Below are positions 50,771 through 58,870 of a DNA stretch of 64,000 bases, piece by piece. Under the pieces are notes generated by a model. It did not search any database. It was given only the letters and a program-made list of their open reading frames with translations, and was not told the origin of the DNA. The DNA comes from HKCCE3408 sp039191215 (GTDB taxonomy: Bacteria; Pseudomonadota; Alphaproteobacteria; Rhodobacterales; Rhodobacteraceae), in NCBI GenBank assembly GCA_039191215.1, contig JBCCXT010000010.1, positions 21,998 to 85,997 on the forward strand, written 5' to 3'. Numbering within the stretch: the first letter of the stretch is position 1; every line of letters starts with the position of its first letter. The position numbers and the translations under genes were made by a program.

Positions 50771-51772
50771 TCAGGCGTCGGCGTAGATATCGGTCCAAAG
50801 CTCCTCCAAAGCGGGCTCCGGGCTTTCTTTGGAGAATTCAGCGGCCGCGTTGACGATCTCCTTGATCTCTTTGTCGATCGCTTTCAGATCGTCGTCGCTT
50901 GCGTGCTTGCCGGTCAGAAGCAATTGCCTGACATGTTCAATCGCGTCGCGTTTTTCGCGCATTTCCTGCACTTCTTCTCGGGTCCGATATTTAGCAGGGT
51001 CGGACATGGAATGGCCGCGATAGCGATAGGTCTTGATCTCTAGAATATAGGGGCCCTTGCCGGCGCGGCAGTGTGCAACAGCTTTTTCACCGGCTGCTTT
51101 GACGGCGAGGACATCCATGCCGTCGACCTCTTCGCCGGGAATGCCGTAAGCGGCACCGCGTTCCCAGTAGCTGGGCGACATGGTTGAGCGCTTGGTTGAC
51201 GTCCCCATGGCGTATTGGTTGTTTTCGATGACAAAAACGACCGGGAGCATCCAAAGTTCCGCCATGTTGTAGGTCTCGTAGACTTGGCCCTGATTGGCCG
51301 CGCCATCTCCGAAATAGGTGAAGGTCACCCGCCCGTTGTCGAGGTATTTGTCGGCAAATGCGAGGCCTGCGCCAAGCGGCACTTGCGCCGCGACAATCCC
51401 GTGGCCACCGTAGAAGTGCTTTTCGCGGCTGAACATATGCATTGAGCCGCCTTTGCCTTTCGAATACCCGCCGGACCGGCCCGTCAGTTCCGCCATCACG
51501 CCTTTAGGATCCATGCCACAGGCCAGCATATGCCCGTGATCGCGGTAGGAGGTGATGCGCTTGTCGCCCTCTTCGGCGGCTGCTTCGAGCCCGACCACAA
51601 CGGCCTCCTGCCCGATATAGAGGTGACAAAAGCCGCCGATCAGGCCCATCCCGTAAAGCTGGCCAGCTTTTTCCTCAAACCGCCGGATGAGCAACATATC
51701 GCGGTAATACTGTTTCAGTTCATCGGCCGAAATGTTTGGCTTCGTTTTCGCAGTGGTCCGGCGTGCAGCCAT
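50771..51772 (-). CDS. pdhA: Pyruvate dehydrogenase E1 alpha subunit
   Basis: Thiamine-diphosphate-dependent decarboxylation of pyruvate. 333 residues from the ATG at 51772, preceded by TGGGAGGAG; the longer frame is rejected. TPP motif GDGAANQGQVYE to ENNQYAMG, with 'MLLIRRFEEKAGQLYGMG', RDHGH and a phosphorylation-loop-like 'YRYRGHSMSDPAKYR'. First gene of pdhABC; a near-perfect palindrome lies about 20 bp upstream. Confidence 0.96.
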   Translation of the reverse strand: MAARRTTAKTKPNISADELKQYYRDMLLIRRFEEKAGQLYGMGLIGGFCHLYIGQEAVVVGLEAAAEEGDKRITSYRDHGHMLACGMDPKGVMAELTGRSGGYSKGKGGSMHMFSREKHFYGGHGIVAAQVPLGAGLAFADKYLDNGRVTFTYFGDGAANQGQVYETYNMAELWMLPVVFVIENNQYAMGTSTKRSTMSPSYWERGAAYGIPGEEVDGMDVLAVKAAGEKAVAHCRAGKGPYILEIKTYRYRGHSMSDPAKYRTREEVQEMREKRDAIEHVRQLLLTGKHASDDDLKAIDKEIKEIVNAAAEFSKESPEPALEELWTDIYADA

Positions 51773-51793
51773 GCGATTGCTCCTCCCAGGTGA

Positions 51794-51811
51794 TAGTTTA
51801 ACGTTCAACTA
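51794..51811. promoter_or_regulatory. CG-centred near-palindrome upstream of pdhA
   Basis: TAGTTTAAC/GTTCAACTA, 18 bp with one mismatched pair, 22 bp upstream of the pdhA start. A possible operator; no regulator can be named. Confidence 0.35.
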
Positions 51812-51909
51812 CCCGGTAGCAGAGTCGATCTGAGAAATCACCCTATGGATTCGCCTTTGCGGCAATTTGGTACAAAAACCCGCCATGCCCCAAATGCATG
51901 GCTCAGGCA

Positions 51910-51970
51910 GAGCGGGCCTTCTCGCCGACCCGCAAGCGGGCCACTCGGCGGCCGCGTTGCCACGGCGCGG
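51910..51970 (+). repeat. GC-rich extragenic repeat, copy D (tentative)
   Basis: GAGCGGGCC (51910-51918) and CTCGCCGACCCGC (51921-51933) are identical to 47979-47987 and 48014-48026. It lies between the ends of the FtsB-like gene and pdhA's promoter region. Confidence 0.45.
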
Positions 51971-52016
51971 GGCGCGTGCTGGTTCTCTTGGTTGGCTGGC
52001 ATGTTTGATCAGATTG

Positions 52017-52319
52017 TTAGGGTAGGACGACTTCGTCCGCACGCATCCGCCCTAAAACGGCGCGGGCTGTTTCGTCCAGCAGATCGAGATCAAGAAAATC
52101 GTCCGACAGACGGCGGGTGAGGATTTCCAATTCGCGCACTTGGCCGCGTAAGTCTGCGAGTTCACCGGCAAGCTGGTCGCGCTCTGCCTCGACCTGAATG
52201 CGATGAAACAGGCCGTGATTGCCCTGCACGGCGGCAAAGGTGAATTGCGCCCCGATGAAGAGGAGCGCCATCGGCACCAATAGTCCGGTCCATCGGCGTT
52301 TGCCGGTTTTGGAGGTCAT
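52017..52319 (-). CDS. FtsB/DivIC-family septum formation initiator
   Basis: 100 residues from the ATG at 52319 (an ATG four codons earlier is possible). One transmembrane helix (about residues 10-30, 'LLVPMALLFIGAQFTFAAVQ') then a leucine-rich coiled coil (~38-85, LAGELADLRGQVRELEILTRRL split). This is the FtsB/DivIC divisome pattern. It lies between fba and pdhA, its common place in Rhodobacteraceae. Specific role in this organism not shown. Confidence 0.85.
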   Translation of the reverse strand: MTSKTGKRRWTGLLVPMALLFIGAQFTFAAVQGNHGLFHRIQVEAERDQLAGELADLRGQVRELEILTRRLSDDFLDLDLLDETARAVLGRMRADEVVLP

Positions 52320-52417
52320 GCTCTGCCCCATCTCCGCCTCTCACACGGGCGGCTCCAGTGCAGAGATTCGCATATCCCGCAGCGAAAGGGAATCCCCTAC
52401 AACCGAAAAGGGCGGGT

Positions 52418-52435
52418 GTGGGGAGGCATCCCCAC
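52418..52435. terminator. Hairpin downstream of fba
   Basis: GTGGGGA (52418-52424), loop GGCA, TCCCCAC (52429-52435). Perfect 7-bp stem between the FtsB-like gene and fba. No long T run, so termination is uncertain. Confidence 0.45.
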
Positions 52436-52500
52436 TAAGGCCGTCTGCCCAAGACCGCGGGCAGGTGGGGGCTCAATGCCGCCACCGGCCCGCTCACCCC
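52436..52500 (-). repeat. GC-rich extragenic repeat, copy C (tentative)
   Basis: GGCCCGCTC (52487-52495) is the reverse complement of the GAGCGGGCC block of copies B and D. GGGGGCTCAA matches their TTGAGCCCCC-like block. It lies directly beyond the fba stop. Confidence 0.4.
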
Positions 52501-52507
52501 CGTCTGA

Positions 52508-53392
52508 TCAGGTGATTGAGGCCTGATAAATGCCGTCAATCGCGGCGCCGAGCATTGCGTTGAACGCGTCATCGCTTTGCTGGGCTGACAAGCCTTCGGT
52601 CAACGCGCGGCTGAAGCTTGCAATCACACCGGGGTTCTCGCTCAGCCGTGCGTTGGCCACGTCGCGACTATACCCGCCCGATAGCGCCACAACGCGCATC
52701 ACATTGGGATGCTCGACCAGCGGTGTGTAAAACCCGGGCGCTTCCGGCAGGGTCAGCTTCAGCATGACCGGTGCGGAGACCGTATCAAGTCCCGCCAGGA
52801 GCTCATCGCGCAGCATCTTTTCGGCCGCCGCTTTGTCGGGGATTGAGATTGTGACCTCGGGCTCCAGTATCGGCACCAGATTCTTGGACAGCACCTGCTC
52901 ACCCAGCTCGAACTGCTGTGCCACGTTCGCAGCGATCCCGCTGGCAGAAGCCGCATCGATCACCGAGCGTTCCTTTGTGCCGAAAATGCCGTTGCTCACA
53001 GCGCGGTCGAGCAATGCATCGAGGCCGGGGATCGGTTTCATCAGCTTCACGCCGTCGGCTTCGTCCTCCAGCCCTTTGTCGATCTTCAGGAACGGCACCA
53101 CCTGGCGCTCTTCCCAAAGATAGCTGGCCGCCGGTTTGCCCGCGATTTCGCGGTCCATTGTCATCTCAAACAAGATCGCAGCGATCACCTTGTCGCCGGT
53201 GAAGGGTGGCGCAGTTGCAATCCGGCTGCGCATTTCATGGATGCGGTCGAACATCTCCGCGTCCGAGCTATAGGCATCTTCGCCCACGCCATAGAGTTTC
53301 AGCGCTTTTGGTGTCGAGCCGCCGGATTGGTCCAACGCAGCCACAAAGCCGCGCCCTGCGCTCATCTGATCAACTTGGGCCTGGTTGGCCAT
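52508..53392 (-). CDS. fba: Fructose-bisphosphate aldolase, class I
   Basis: Reversible cleavage of fructose 1,6-bisphosphate. 294 residues, the length of bacterial class I enzymes. Schiff-base Lys in PVMLKLTLPE; conserved 'GRGFVAALDQSGGSTPKALK', 'PVLEPEV'-like VPILEPEVTISIP and GGYSRDVANARL. Together with pgk and gap nearby it forms a glycolysis/gluconeogenesis block, all on the minus strand. A repeat and a hairpin lie past its stop. Confidence 0.95.
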   Translation of the reverse strand: MANQAQVDQMSAGRGFVAALDQSGGSTPKALKLYGVGEDAYSSDAEMFDRIHEMRSRIATAPPFTGDKVIAAILFEMTMDREIAGKPAASYLWEERQVVPFLKIDKGLEDEADGVKLMKPIPGLDALLDRAVSNGIFGTKERSVIDAASASGIAANVAQQFELGEQVLSKNLVPILEPEVTISIPDKAAAEKMLRDELLAGLDTVSAPVMLKLTLPEAPGFYTPLVEHPNVMRVVALSGGYSRDVANARLSENPGVIASFSRALTEGLSAQQSDDAFNAMLGAAIDGIYQASIT

Positions 53393-53495
53393 AATGCACT
53401 CCTAATCTAACCCGCCGACTGCATACGCGAGGCGGCCGCTTTGGGACAATATTGATGGCGCAAACATCCGCGAATAGACTGTTTTCACCGTGACT

Positions 53496-55184
53496 TTACT
53501 CGTCTGCGGCGGGCGCCTCATCATCTGCGTCATCCTCGGAGCTCTGCCCAGCAAGCCAGGTATCGAACGCCAATTCGCGTACGCCGCCCAGCATGTCGTC
53601 CCACAAATCCGGCGCATCGGTGAACCGGCCACGGTCTTCAAGCATATCCACCAAGGCCCGTGCCGATCGATCGCCACCCGCCTCAGAAAGCAGCGCCAGG
53701 AAATAGGCGTCCGCGTAATGCCGCGGCCTGCCGGTTCCCAAGAGGGCCGCCCGCGCTTCGACCGCCAAGTCGTCGGCGGCCAGATCGACATCAAGATTGG
53801 TCGGCTCCAGCCCTTGAATGGCCAGCACACCGTCAAGACCCAAGCGGCGCTCGGCCGCGTCCAGGCGCAGCCGCGCGGTGTCGTCTTGGGACGCTGCGGC
53901 ATGCAGGATCGCGTAGGCATCCTCCGGCGCGATCAGGTCGAGATGGTCGCCGATGACCGAAAAGGCCGCGTCGTTTCCCTCTTCCAGAAGTGGGCCCAGC
54001 ACATCAAGCGCCAGCTCGGGGCTGCGGGGCACGCCCGCGCCATCAATGAGTGCTGCGGCCAGATCTAGTCGCAGGCCTTCGTCGAGATCGCCAGCTTCGA
54101 AATGTGCGCTCAGCGCGCTGGCCAGATCTGCCGAGGCGATCTCGGGCTCTGGCGCGCCGAGGCCAAGCTCTGGATTGAGCGCGGCAACGGCAGTTTCAAA
54201 CCGATTGAACAGGTCTTCTTCCAATCGCACCGGCTCATCCGGCGACAGGCTGAGCGAGATTGTGCCCGGATCGGCGGCAAAATCTGCCACCGTTTCAGTT
54301 GCTTCACGGATGAACTCGCGGGCTTCTTCTGTCTCAGCGCTGACCACGGGATCGACAGGCGCCGGGGCGGGTTCTGGTGCCGGCACCTGCGCATCGGGCG
54401 GTGTGTCGCCGGGCTTGCTCTCGGGTCCGCTATCCGGTGTGGCGTCCGTCGGGGCGGCTTCTTCGATCGGTTGAATAGGTTCTGACAGCAATTCCTGTTG
54501 CAGCATCGCATTGAGCATTTCTGCGTTGAAAATGAAGGGCGGCAACTCGCTTTCAAAAATCTCCCACAGCCCGTCATTGGTGAACTCAAAATAGGCGCTG
54601 CGCAGATCGGCAATCGGTTCTTCATCGTCGATGTTCAACGCCGCATAGGCAAATTCCGCATCGCCCGAGATGCTGCCATACCCGCTTGAGGTGAGGTAGA
54701 AATCGACGTCCAAAGCGCTGGAGGCATTCACATAATGGGCGCGGATTATGCCTTGATCGATGGCCAGTTCCTCAATGCCAAATGCTTCAAGACCTTCCCG
54801 GTCCCAAGGATCGAGGCAAGTGATCGGCATCATGGCGCCGGACAAGTTCACGTCAACCGACGCAATTTCGGTCTGCAGAACGGGCGCAAAGCTCATGGCG
54901 ACACGGTCGATTGTGATGGTGCAGCCCGGATTGCGTTCTTGGTCATAGGGGCTGATCACCAGACCGGAGATGGCGGCACGCCCGTCGAGCAACCGGATAT
55001 CGAGATCTTGGTAATGGACCTCCGCGTAAGAGCGGGCGACGCCTATAAGGCTTTGCACGGCAACCGCTCCAATGCGGTCGATGGCAAAGAAGTCCCAAAA
55101 CGTGATCTCTTGGGCGTTTGCAGAGGCGGGCACGGTCAAAAGGACTGCCAAGGCAGGGGCGTGCAGATACGTCGATTGGGTCAT
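53496..55184 (-). CDS. Secreted protein of unknown function with C-terminal helical repeats
   Basis: 562 residues. A signal peptide ends near residue 24 (PASANAQE). The N-terminal ~230 residues are beta-rich ('DLDIRLLDGRAAISGLVISP', 'TIDRVAMSFAPVLQTEIASV'). A Pro/Ala/Glu-rich linker (~245-290) leads to acidic helical repeats (LALDVLGPLLEEGND, DAYAILHAAASQDDTARLRLD split) of Sel1/TPR look. A periplasmic scaffold is plausible, but no family is recognised. It lies between pgk and fba in the same direction. Confidence 0.75.
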   Translation of the reverse strand: MTQSTYLHAPALAVLLTVPASANAQEITFWDFFAIDRIGAVAVQSLIGVARSYAEVHYQDLDIRLLDGRAAISGLVISPYDQERNPGCTITIDRVAMSFAPVLQTEIASVDVNLSGAMMPITCLDPWDREGLEAFGIEELAIDQGIIRAHYVNASSALDVDFYLTSSGYGSISGDAEFAYAALNIDDEEPIADLRSAYFEFTNDGLWEIFESELPPFIFNAEMLNAMLQQELLSEPIQPIEEAAPTDATPDSGPESKPGDTPPDAQVPAPEPAPAPVDPVVSAETEEAREFIREATETVADFAADPGTISLSLSPDEPVRLEEDLFNRFETAVAALNPELGLGAPEPEIASADLASALSAHFEAGDLDEGLRLDLAAALIDGAGVPRSPELALDVLGPLLEEGNDAAFSVIGDHLDLIAPEDAYAILHAAASQDDTARLRLDAAERRLGLDGVLAIQGLEPTNLDVDLAADDLAVEARAALLGTGRPRHYADAYFLALLSEAGGDRSARALVDMLEDRGRFTDAPDLWDDMLGGVRELAFDTWLAGQSSEDDADDEAPAADE

Positions 55185-55261
55185 GATGCTATCGCTTAGG
55201 CTTGGAATAATGGTCTCTCACTGGCCATGCTAAGCAAAGGCGGGGTGGGGAGCGCAAGCCT

Positions 55262-56452
55262 TTAGCGCAGCGCGGCAGCTTCGAGCGCGGCAACGCCGGG
55301 CAGGGTCTCGCCTTCCATCCATTCTAAAAACGCGCCACCTGCGGTGGAGACATAGGTGAATTGGTCGGCCACACCGGCTTGGTTGAGGGCCGCGACCGTA
55401 TCGCCGCCGCCTGCAACTGACGTCAGCCCCCGCGCTGCAGTCAGCTCTGCCGCTTTGATGGCCGCCGCCTTGGTTGCAATGTCGAAGGGTGGAATTTCGA
55501 AGGCGCCCAGTGGCCCGTTCCAAATGAGCGTTTTGGCGGCCGCGAACGCATCCCCGATCGCCGCCACCGCCTCAGGTCCGGCATCTAAGATCATGCTGCC
55601 ATCCGGCACCGCTTCGGCAGCGACGGTTTGCGCCTCTGCCCCGGCCTTGAACTCTTGCGCGACAACGACGTCACCGGGCAGCAAGATCATGCAGCCCGCG
55701 GCAGAGGCCTTCTGCAGGATATCCCGCGCGGTATCTGCCAAGTCGTGTTCACACAAAGACGCCGCCACATTAATCCCTTGCGCGGCCAAAAACGTGTTGG
55801 CCATGCCACCGCCGATCACCAGCGTGTCGACCTTTTCGATCAGGTTTTCCAGCAGCGCCAGTTTTGTCGACACCTTCGCGCCGCCGACAACCGCAACCAC
55901 GGGTCGGACCGGATTGCCCAAGGCCGCTTCCAGGGCGGACAGCTCCGCTGCCATCAATCGGCCCGCACAGCTTGGCAAAAGATGGGCCACCCCTTCGGTG
56001 GAGGCGTGCGCCCGGTGCGCGGCGGAAAAGGCGTCATTGACGTAGACATCGCCGAGCGAGGCCAGAAATTGCGCCATCATCGGATTGTTCGCTTCTTCCA
56101 TCTCGGTGAAGCGGGTGTTTTCGACCAGGACAATCGCGTCAGCAGGCAAGGCTTCAAGGGTGGCGCGATCCGGGCGCTCCACGAAGGTCACCGGCGCGCC
56201 AAGGGCGGCCTCCAACGCAGGCAGCGTAACGCGCAGGCTCATATCCGGGTTCGGTTTGCCTTTCGGCCGCCCGAAATGCGCCAAAAGGACCGGTTTTCCG
56301 CCTTTGGCCCGGATGTCGGCGATTGTCGGCACGATACGTTCGATCCGGGTTGCATCCGTGACCTGCCCATCGGCCACCGGAACATTGATATCAACGCGGG
56401 TCAGGACAATTTTGCCCCCAAGCCCCATCTCATCGAGCGTGTTCCAGGTCAT
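55262..56452 (-). CDS. pgk: Phosphoglycerate kinase
   Basis: Interconverts 1,3-bisphosphoglycerate and 3-phosphoglycerate with ADP/ATP. 396 residues from the ATG at 56452. PGK signature VLTRVDINVPVADGQV near the start, 'LLAHFGRPKGKPNPDMSLR', VVGGAKVSTKLALLENL, and the Gly-rich nucleotide loop ending 'SVAGGGDTVAAL'. Located between gap and fba in the minus-strand carbon block. Confidence 0.97.
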   Translation of the reverse strand: MTWNTLDEMGLGGKIVLTRVDINVPVADGQVTDATRIERIVPTIADIRAKGGKPVLLAHFGRPKGKPNPDMSLRVTLPALEAALGAPVTFVERPDRATLEALPADAIVLVENTRFTEMEEANNPMMAQFLASLGDVYVNDAFSAAHRAHASTEGVAHLLPSCAGRLMAAELSALEAALGNPVRPVVAVVGGAKVSTKLALLENLIEKVDTLVIGGGMANTFLAAQGINVAASLCEHDLADTARDILQKASAAGCMILLPGDVVVAQEFKAGAEAQTVAAEAVPDGSMILDAGPEAVAAIGDAFAAAKTLIWNGPLGAFEIPPFDIATKAAAIKAAELTAARGLTSVAGGGDTVAALNQAGVADQFTYVSTAGGAFLEWMEGETLPGVAALEAAALR

Positions 56453-56612
56453 GCCGTCATCTCCCTCATCAATCGTGGCCTTTGGGCGCCCCACCCTTAA
56501 GACGTTTCCAGATTGCGGTGGAAAGGTTTTTTCCCCCGAAAGCTTTTTTCCGTCGGTTCAGGCAGCGGTGGCGCATATGGACATCCCCGGGCCAAAACAA
56601 CAATCTGGCCCG

Positions 56613-57368
56613 ATGAAGTATTTGAGTGTTTCAACGATGCGACGCAAAAGGCACCTTATTCTTTCGATCTTCGCGGCATGCGGCTTAGCGCATTCGGTCA
56701 TGGCCCAGGATATGGCGTGGAGTTACATTGGCCAGCCGCAGAGCTTTCCGGACCGCGCGGCCCTGGAAATGCCGTCCGGCATTTGCGCGGTGGCCGGTTG
56801 GAGCCCCGAGAATTCCGGCTTGCCGAGATTGACGCAAAGCTGGCCCCAAGCGCTGGAATTTGCCGATGACGCATTGGGCGAGGCGATGGGACAGGCAGCA
56901 TCCGGCGCGCTGAGTTGCAGCGTTGTTATCGCCCCCGCCTCGATGCTGGCCGAAGACGCGGCCATGCTGCAAAGGGCCGTTGATCTGGGCTATGCCTCGC
57001 TCAACGAAACGCTGATGGCGCTTGAGCAAACCGCGCCCACCCCCGAGACCGAGACAGCGCCCAGCCAATCCGCGTCTTTTGTCCTCTTTTTTGGACGGTC
57101 TCGCGATGCGGCGGCCTTTCGAGACACCGGTCGCCTAGAAGGGCTTCGGCTGAACGTGTGCGGCAATAGCAGGATCGCGCCGCTTATGGAGCACTTCGTG
57201 GCACTGGGCATGGATGAAGGAAGCCGTCACGTAATCCTGGGCACGGAAGATGCCTGGGGTGGGGTTTTTGCCGGACTCTGCGACCTGTCAGTCTTGCCCG
57301 CATCTTCGGACCGCGCTGCGGACACCCTACGCGTGCACCCCGATAGCGCATTTTTGTTCTCGCCATAG
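56613..57368 (+). CDS. Predicted secreted protein, unknown function
   Basis: 251 residues from the ATG at 56613, or 243 from the ATG at 56637, which starts right at the signal peptide (MRRKRHLILSIFAACGLAHS, cleavage after VMAQD-type site). The mature part has four cysteines (GICAVAGW, ALSCSVVIA, LNVCGNSR, GLCDLSVL) that could form two disulfides in the periplasm. No family recognised. It is the only plus-strand gene inside the carbon block, between pgk and gap; its 3' end meets gap's across a strong hairpin. Confidence 0.7.
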   Translation: MKYLSVSTMRRKRHLILSIFAACGLAHSVMAQDMAWSYIGQPQSFPDRAALEMPSGICAVAGWSPENSGLPRLTQSWPQALEFADDALGEAMGQAASGALSCSVVIAPASMLAEDAAMLQRAVDLGYASLNETLMALEQTAPTPETETAPSQSASFVLFFGRSRDAAAFRDTGRLEGLRLNVCGNSRIAPLMEHFVALGMDEGSRHVILGTEDAWGGVFAGLCDLSVLPASSDRAADTLRVHPDSAFLFSP

Positions 57369-57415
57369 GGCATTTCAAAACGGCGATATCTGTTTGTGCC
57401 GGAAGCACGAATCGC

Positions 57416-57451
57416 CGCCGCCCCGCATTCGGTGCTGAAAGCGGGGCGGCG
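57416..57451. terminator. Hairpin between the secreted-protein gene and gap
   Basis: Perfect 11-bp stem CGCCGCCCCGC (57416-57426) with GCGGGGCGGCG (57441-57451), loop 14 nt, followed on the plus strand by TCCCTTT. Likely ends both converging genes. Confidence 0.6.
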
Positions 57452-57476
57452 TCCCTTTAGTCTTCTGGCGCGAGCC

Positions 57477-58478
57477 TTACAGGTATTTCGCCATCTCGAC
57501 GGCGGTGTCGGACATCCGGTTCGAAAAGCCCCATTCATTATCATACCAGGTTAGGATACGGCACATCGTGCCTTCCATAACCTTGGTCTGGTCGGTGTGG
57601 AAAACCGACGAATGCGGGTCGTGGTTGAAATCCTGGCTGACCAGTTTTTCGTCCGTATAGCCCAGGATGCCTTTCAACGGCCCGTCTGCGGCACTGCGAA
57701 TTGCGGCGTTGATCTCGTCCACCGAGGTCTCGCGCGCCGCCTCGAACGTCAGATCGACGACTGACACGTTGGCCGTGGGCACGCGGATCGCCACACCGTC
57801 AAGCTTGCCGGCAAGCTCCGGCAAAACAAGGCCCACGGCCTTTGCCGCGCCCGTTGAGGTCGGGATCATATTCATCGCCGCGGCGCGCGCGCGATAGAGG
57901 TCCTTGTGCATCGTATCGAGCGTTGGCTGATCACCGGTATAGGAGTGGATCGTGGTCATGAAGCCGCGCGTGATGCCGATGGTGTCATTGAGCACTTTGG
58001 CCACCGGGCTTAGGCAATTGGTGGTGCAGGACGCGTTTGAAACGACGGTGTCGGTAGCGCCCAGCATGTCGTGGTTCACGCCATAGACGATGGTCTTGTC
58101 GGCATCCGTCCCCGGCGCAGAGATCAGCACCCGGCTGGAGCCGTTTTCCAGATGCGCCTGGCACTTTTCTTTTGACGTAAAGATGCCGGTGCATTCCATG
58201 ACGATATCCACGTCAGCCCAGGGCAGGTCGGCTGGGTTGCGGATCGCGGTGACGCGCATCGGGCCGCGGCCGACATCGATCGTGTCGTCGGTTGTGGTTA
58301 CAGTGGCCGGAAAGCGCCCATGCACGCTGTCATAGCGCAAAAGATGCGCGTTCGTTTCCACAGGCCCCAGATCATTGATCGCGATCACTTCGATATCGGT
58401 GCGTCCCGATTCGATGATCGCGCGCAACACGTTCCGCCCAATCCGGCCGAAGCCATTGATTGCAACTTTCACAGCCAT
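57477..58478 (-). CDS. gap: Glyceraldehyde-3-phosphate dehydrogenase, type I
   Basis: 333 residues. NAD-binding INGFGRIGRNVLRA at the start, catalytic Cys151 in SNASCTTNCL with His178 in TIHSYTGDQ, and WYDNEWGFSNRM near the C-terminus. Converts glyceraldehyde 3-phosphate to 1,3-bisphosphoglycerate. The upstream 100 bp contain a perfect 7-bp inverted repeat (58517-58534). Followed on the minus strand by pgk and fba. Confidence 0.97.
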   Translation of the reverse strand: MAVKVAINGFGRIGRNVLRAIIESGRTDIEVIAINDLGPVETNAHLLRYDSVHGRFPATVTTTDDTIDVGRGPMRVTAIRNPADLPWADVDIVMECTGIFTSKEKCQAHLENGSSRVLISAPGTDADKTIVYGVNHDMLGATDTVVSNASCTTNCLSPVAKVLNDTIGITRGFMTTIHSYTGDQPTLDTMHKDLYRARAAAMNMIPTSTGAAKAVGLVLPELAGKLDGVAIRVPTANVSVVDLTFEAARETSVDEINAAIRSAADGPLKGILGYTDEKLVSQDFNHDPHSSVFHTDQTKVMEGTMCRILTWYDNEWGFSNRMSDTAVEMAKYL

Positions 58479-58516
58479 GTCGAGGTCGCTCCTTACGCCG
58501 TTCGCACCATGAAACC

Positions 58517-58534
58517 GGTGTTAGCGATAACACC
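58517..58534. promoter_or_regulatory. CG-centred palindrome upstream of gap
   Basis: GGTGTTA (58517-58523), GCGA, TAACACC (58528-58534), 39 bp upstream of the gap start. CG-centred operators of this shape are typical of LacI-family regulators. In Rhodobacter, CceR of that family controls gluconeogenic genes, so CceR is a candidate; this is inference. Confidence 0.5.
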
Positions 58535-58581
58535 AGCCTTTCAATTTCCCTTAACAGGCAGGGACGTGGGGGAAAAGACTG

Positions 58582-58725
58582 TTAGCGCCAGAAGGCCATC
58601 CAATCGAGCAGCGCAACAAGTTGCCGTCCGACCGCAACCGGCACGTCCCAATTCAGCCAATAGGCGTCAAGGAGGAGAAAGAGTAGGATCAATCCACCGA
58701 TCCAATAGGCAAGCGTTTGGGTCAT
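58582..58725 (-). CDS. 47-residue single-pass membrane peptide upstream of gap
   Basis: A complete small gene on the minus strand, ATG at 58725 to TAA at 58582. The protein starts MTQTLAYWIGGLILLFLLLD, a clean transmembrane helix (~7-22), then AYWLNWDVPVAVGRQ and an amphipathic end with several Trp. It has a clear GGATCATG context but only a weak ribosome site. The hydrophobic/Trp-rich composition is unlike random sequence. Function unknown; it may be co-transcribed with gap. Confidence 0.6.
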   Translation of the reverse strand: MTQTLAYWIGGLILLFLLLDAYWLNWDVPVAVGRQLVALLDWMAFWR

Positions 58726-58870
58726 GATCCGAGCTTTAGCGCACCTTTCGCAGCAGATTGAAGCTTTGTGGTGAAGAGCGGCTTAACTTGGGCACAATTC
58801 CCCCTTGGCGCCGCTTGGCCCAGGCCACCGCGATGGGTATGGTGCCGAAGCGGACAGTGAAAGGCAGGGC

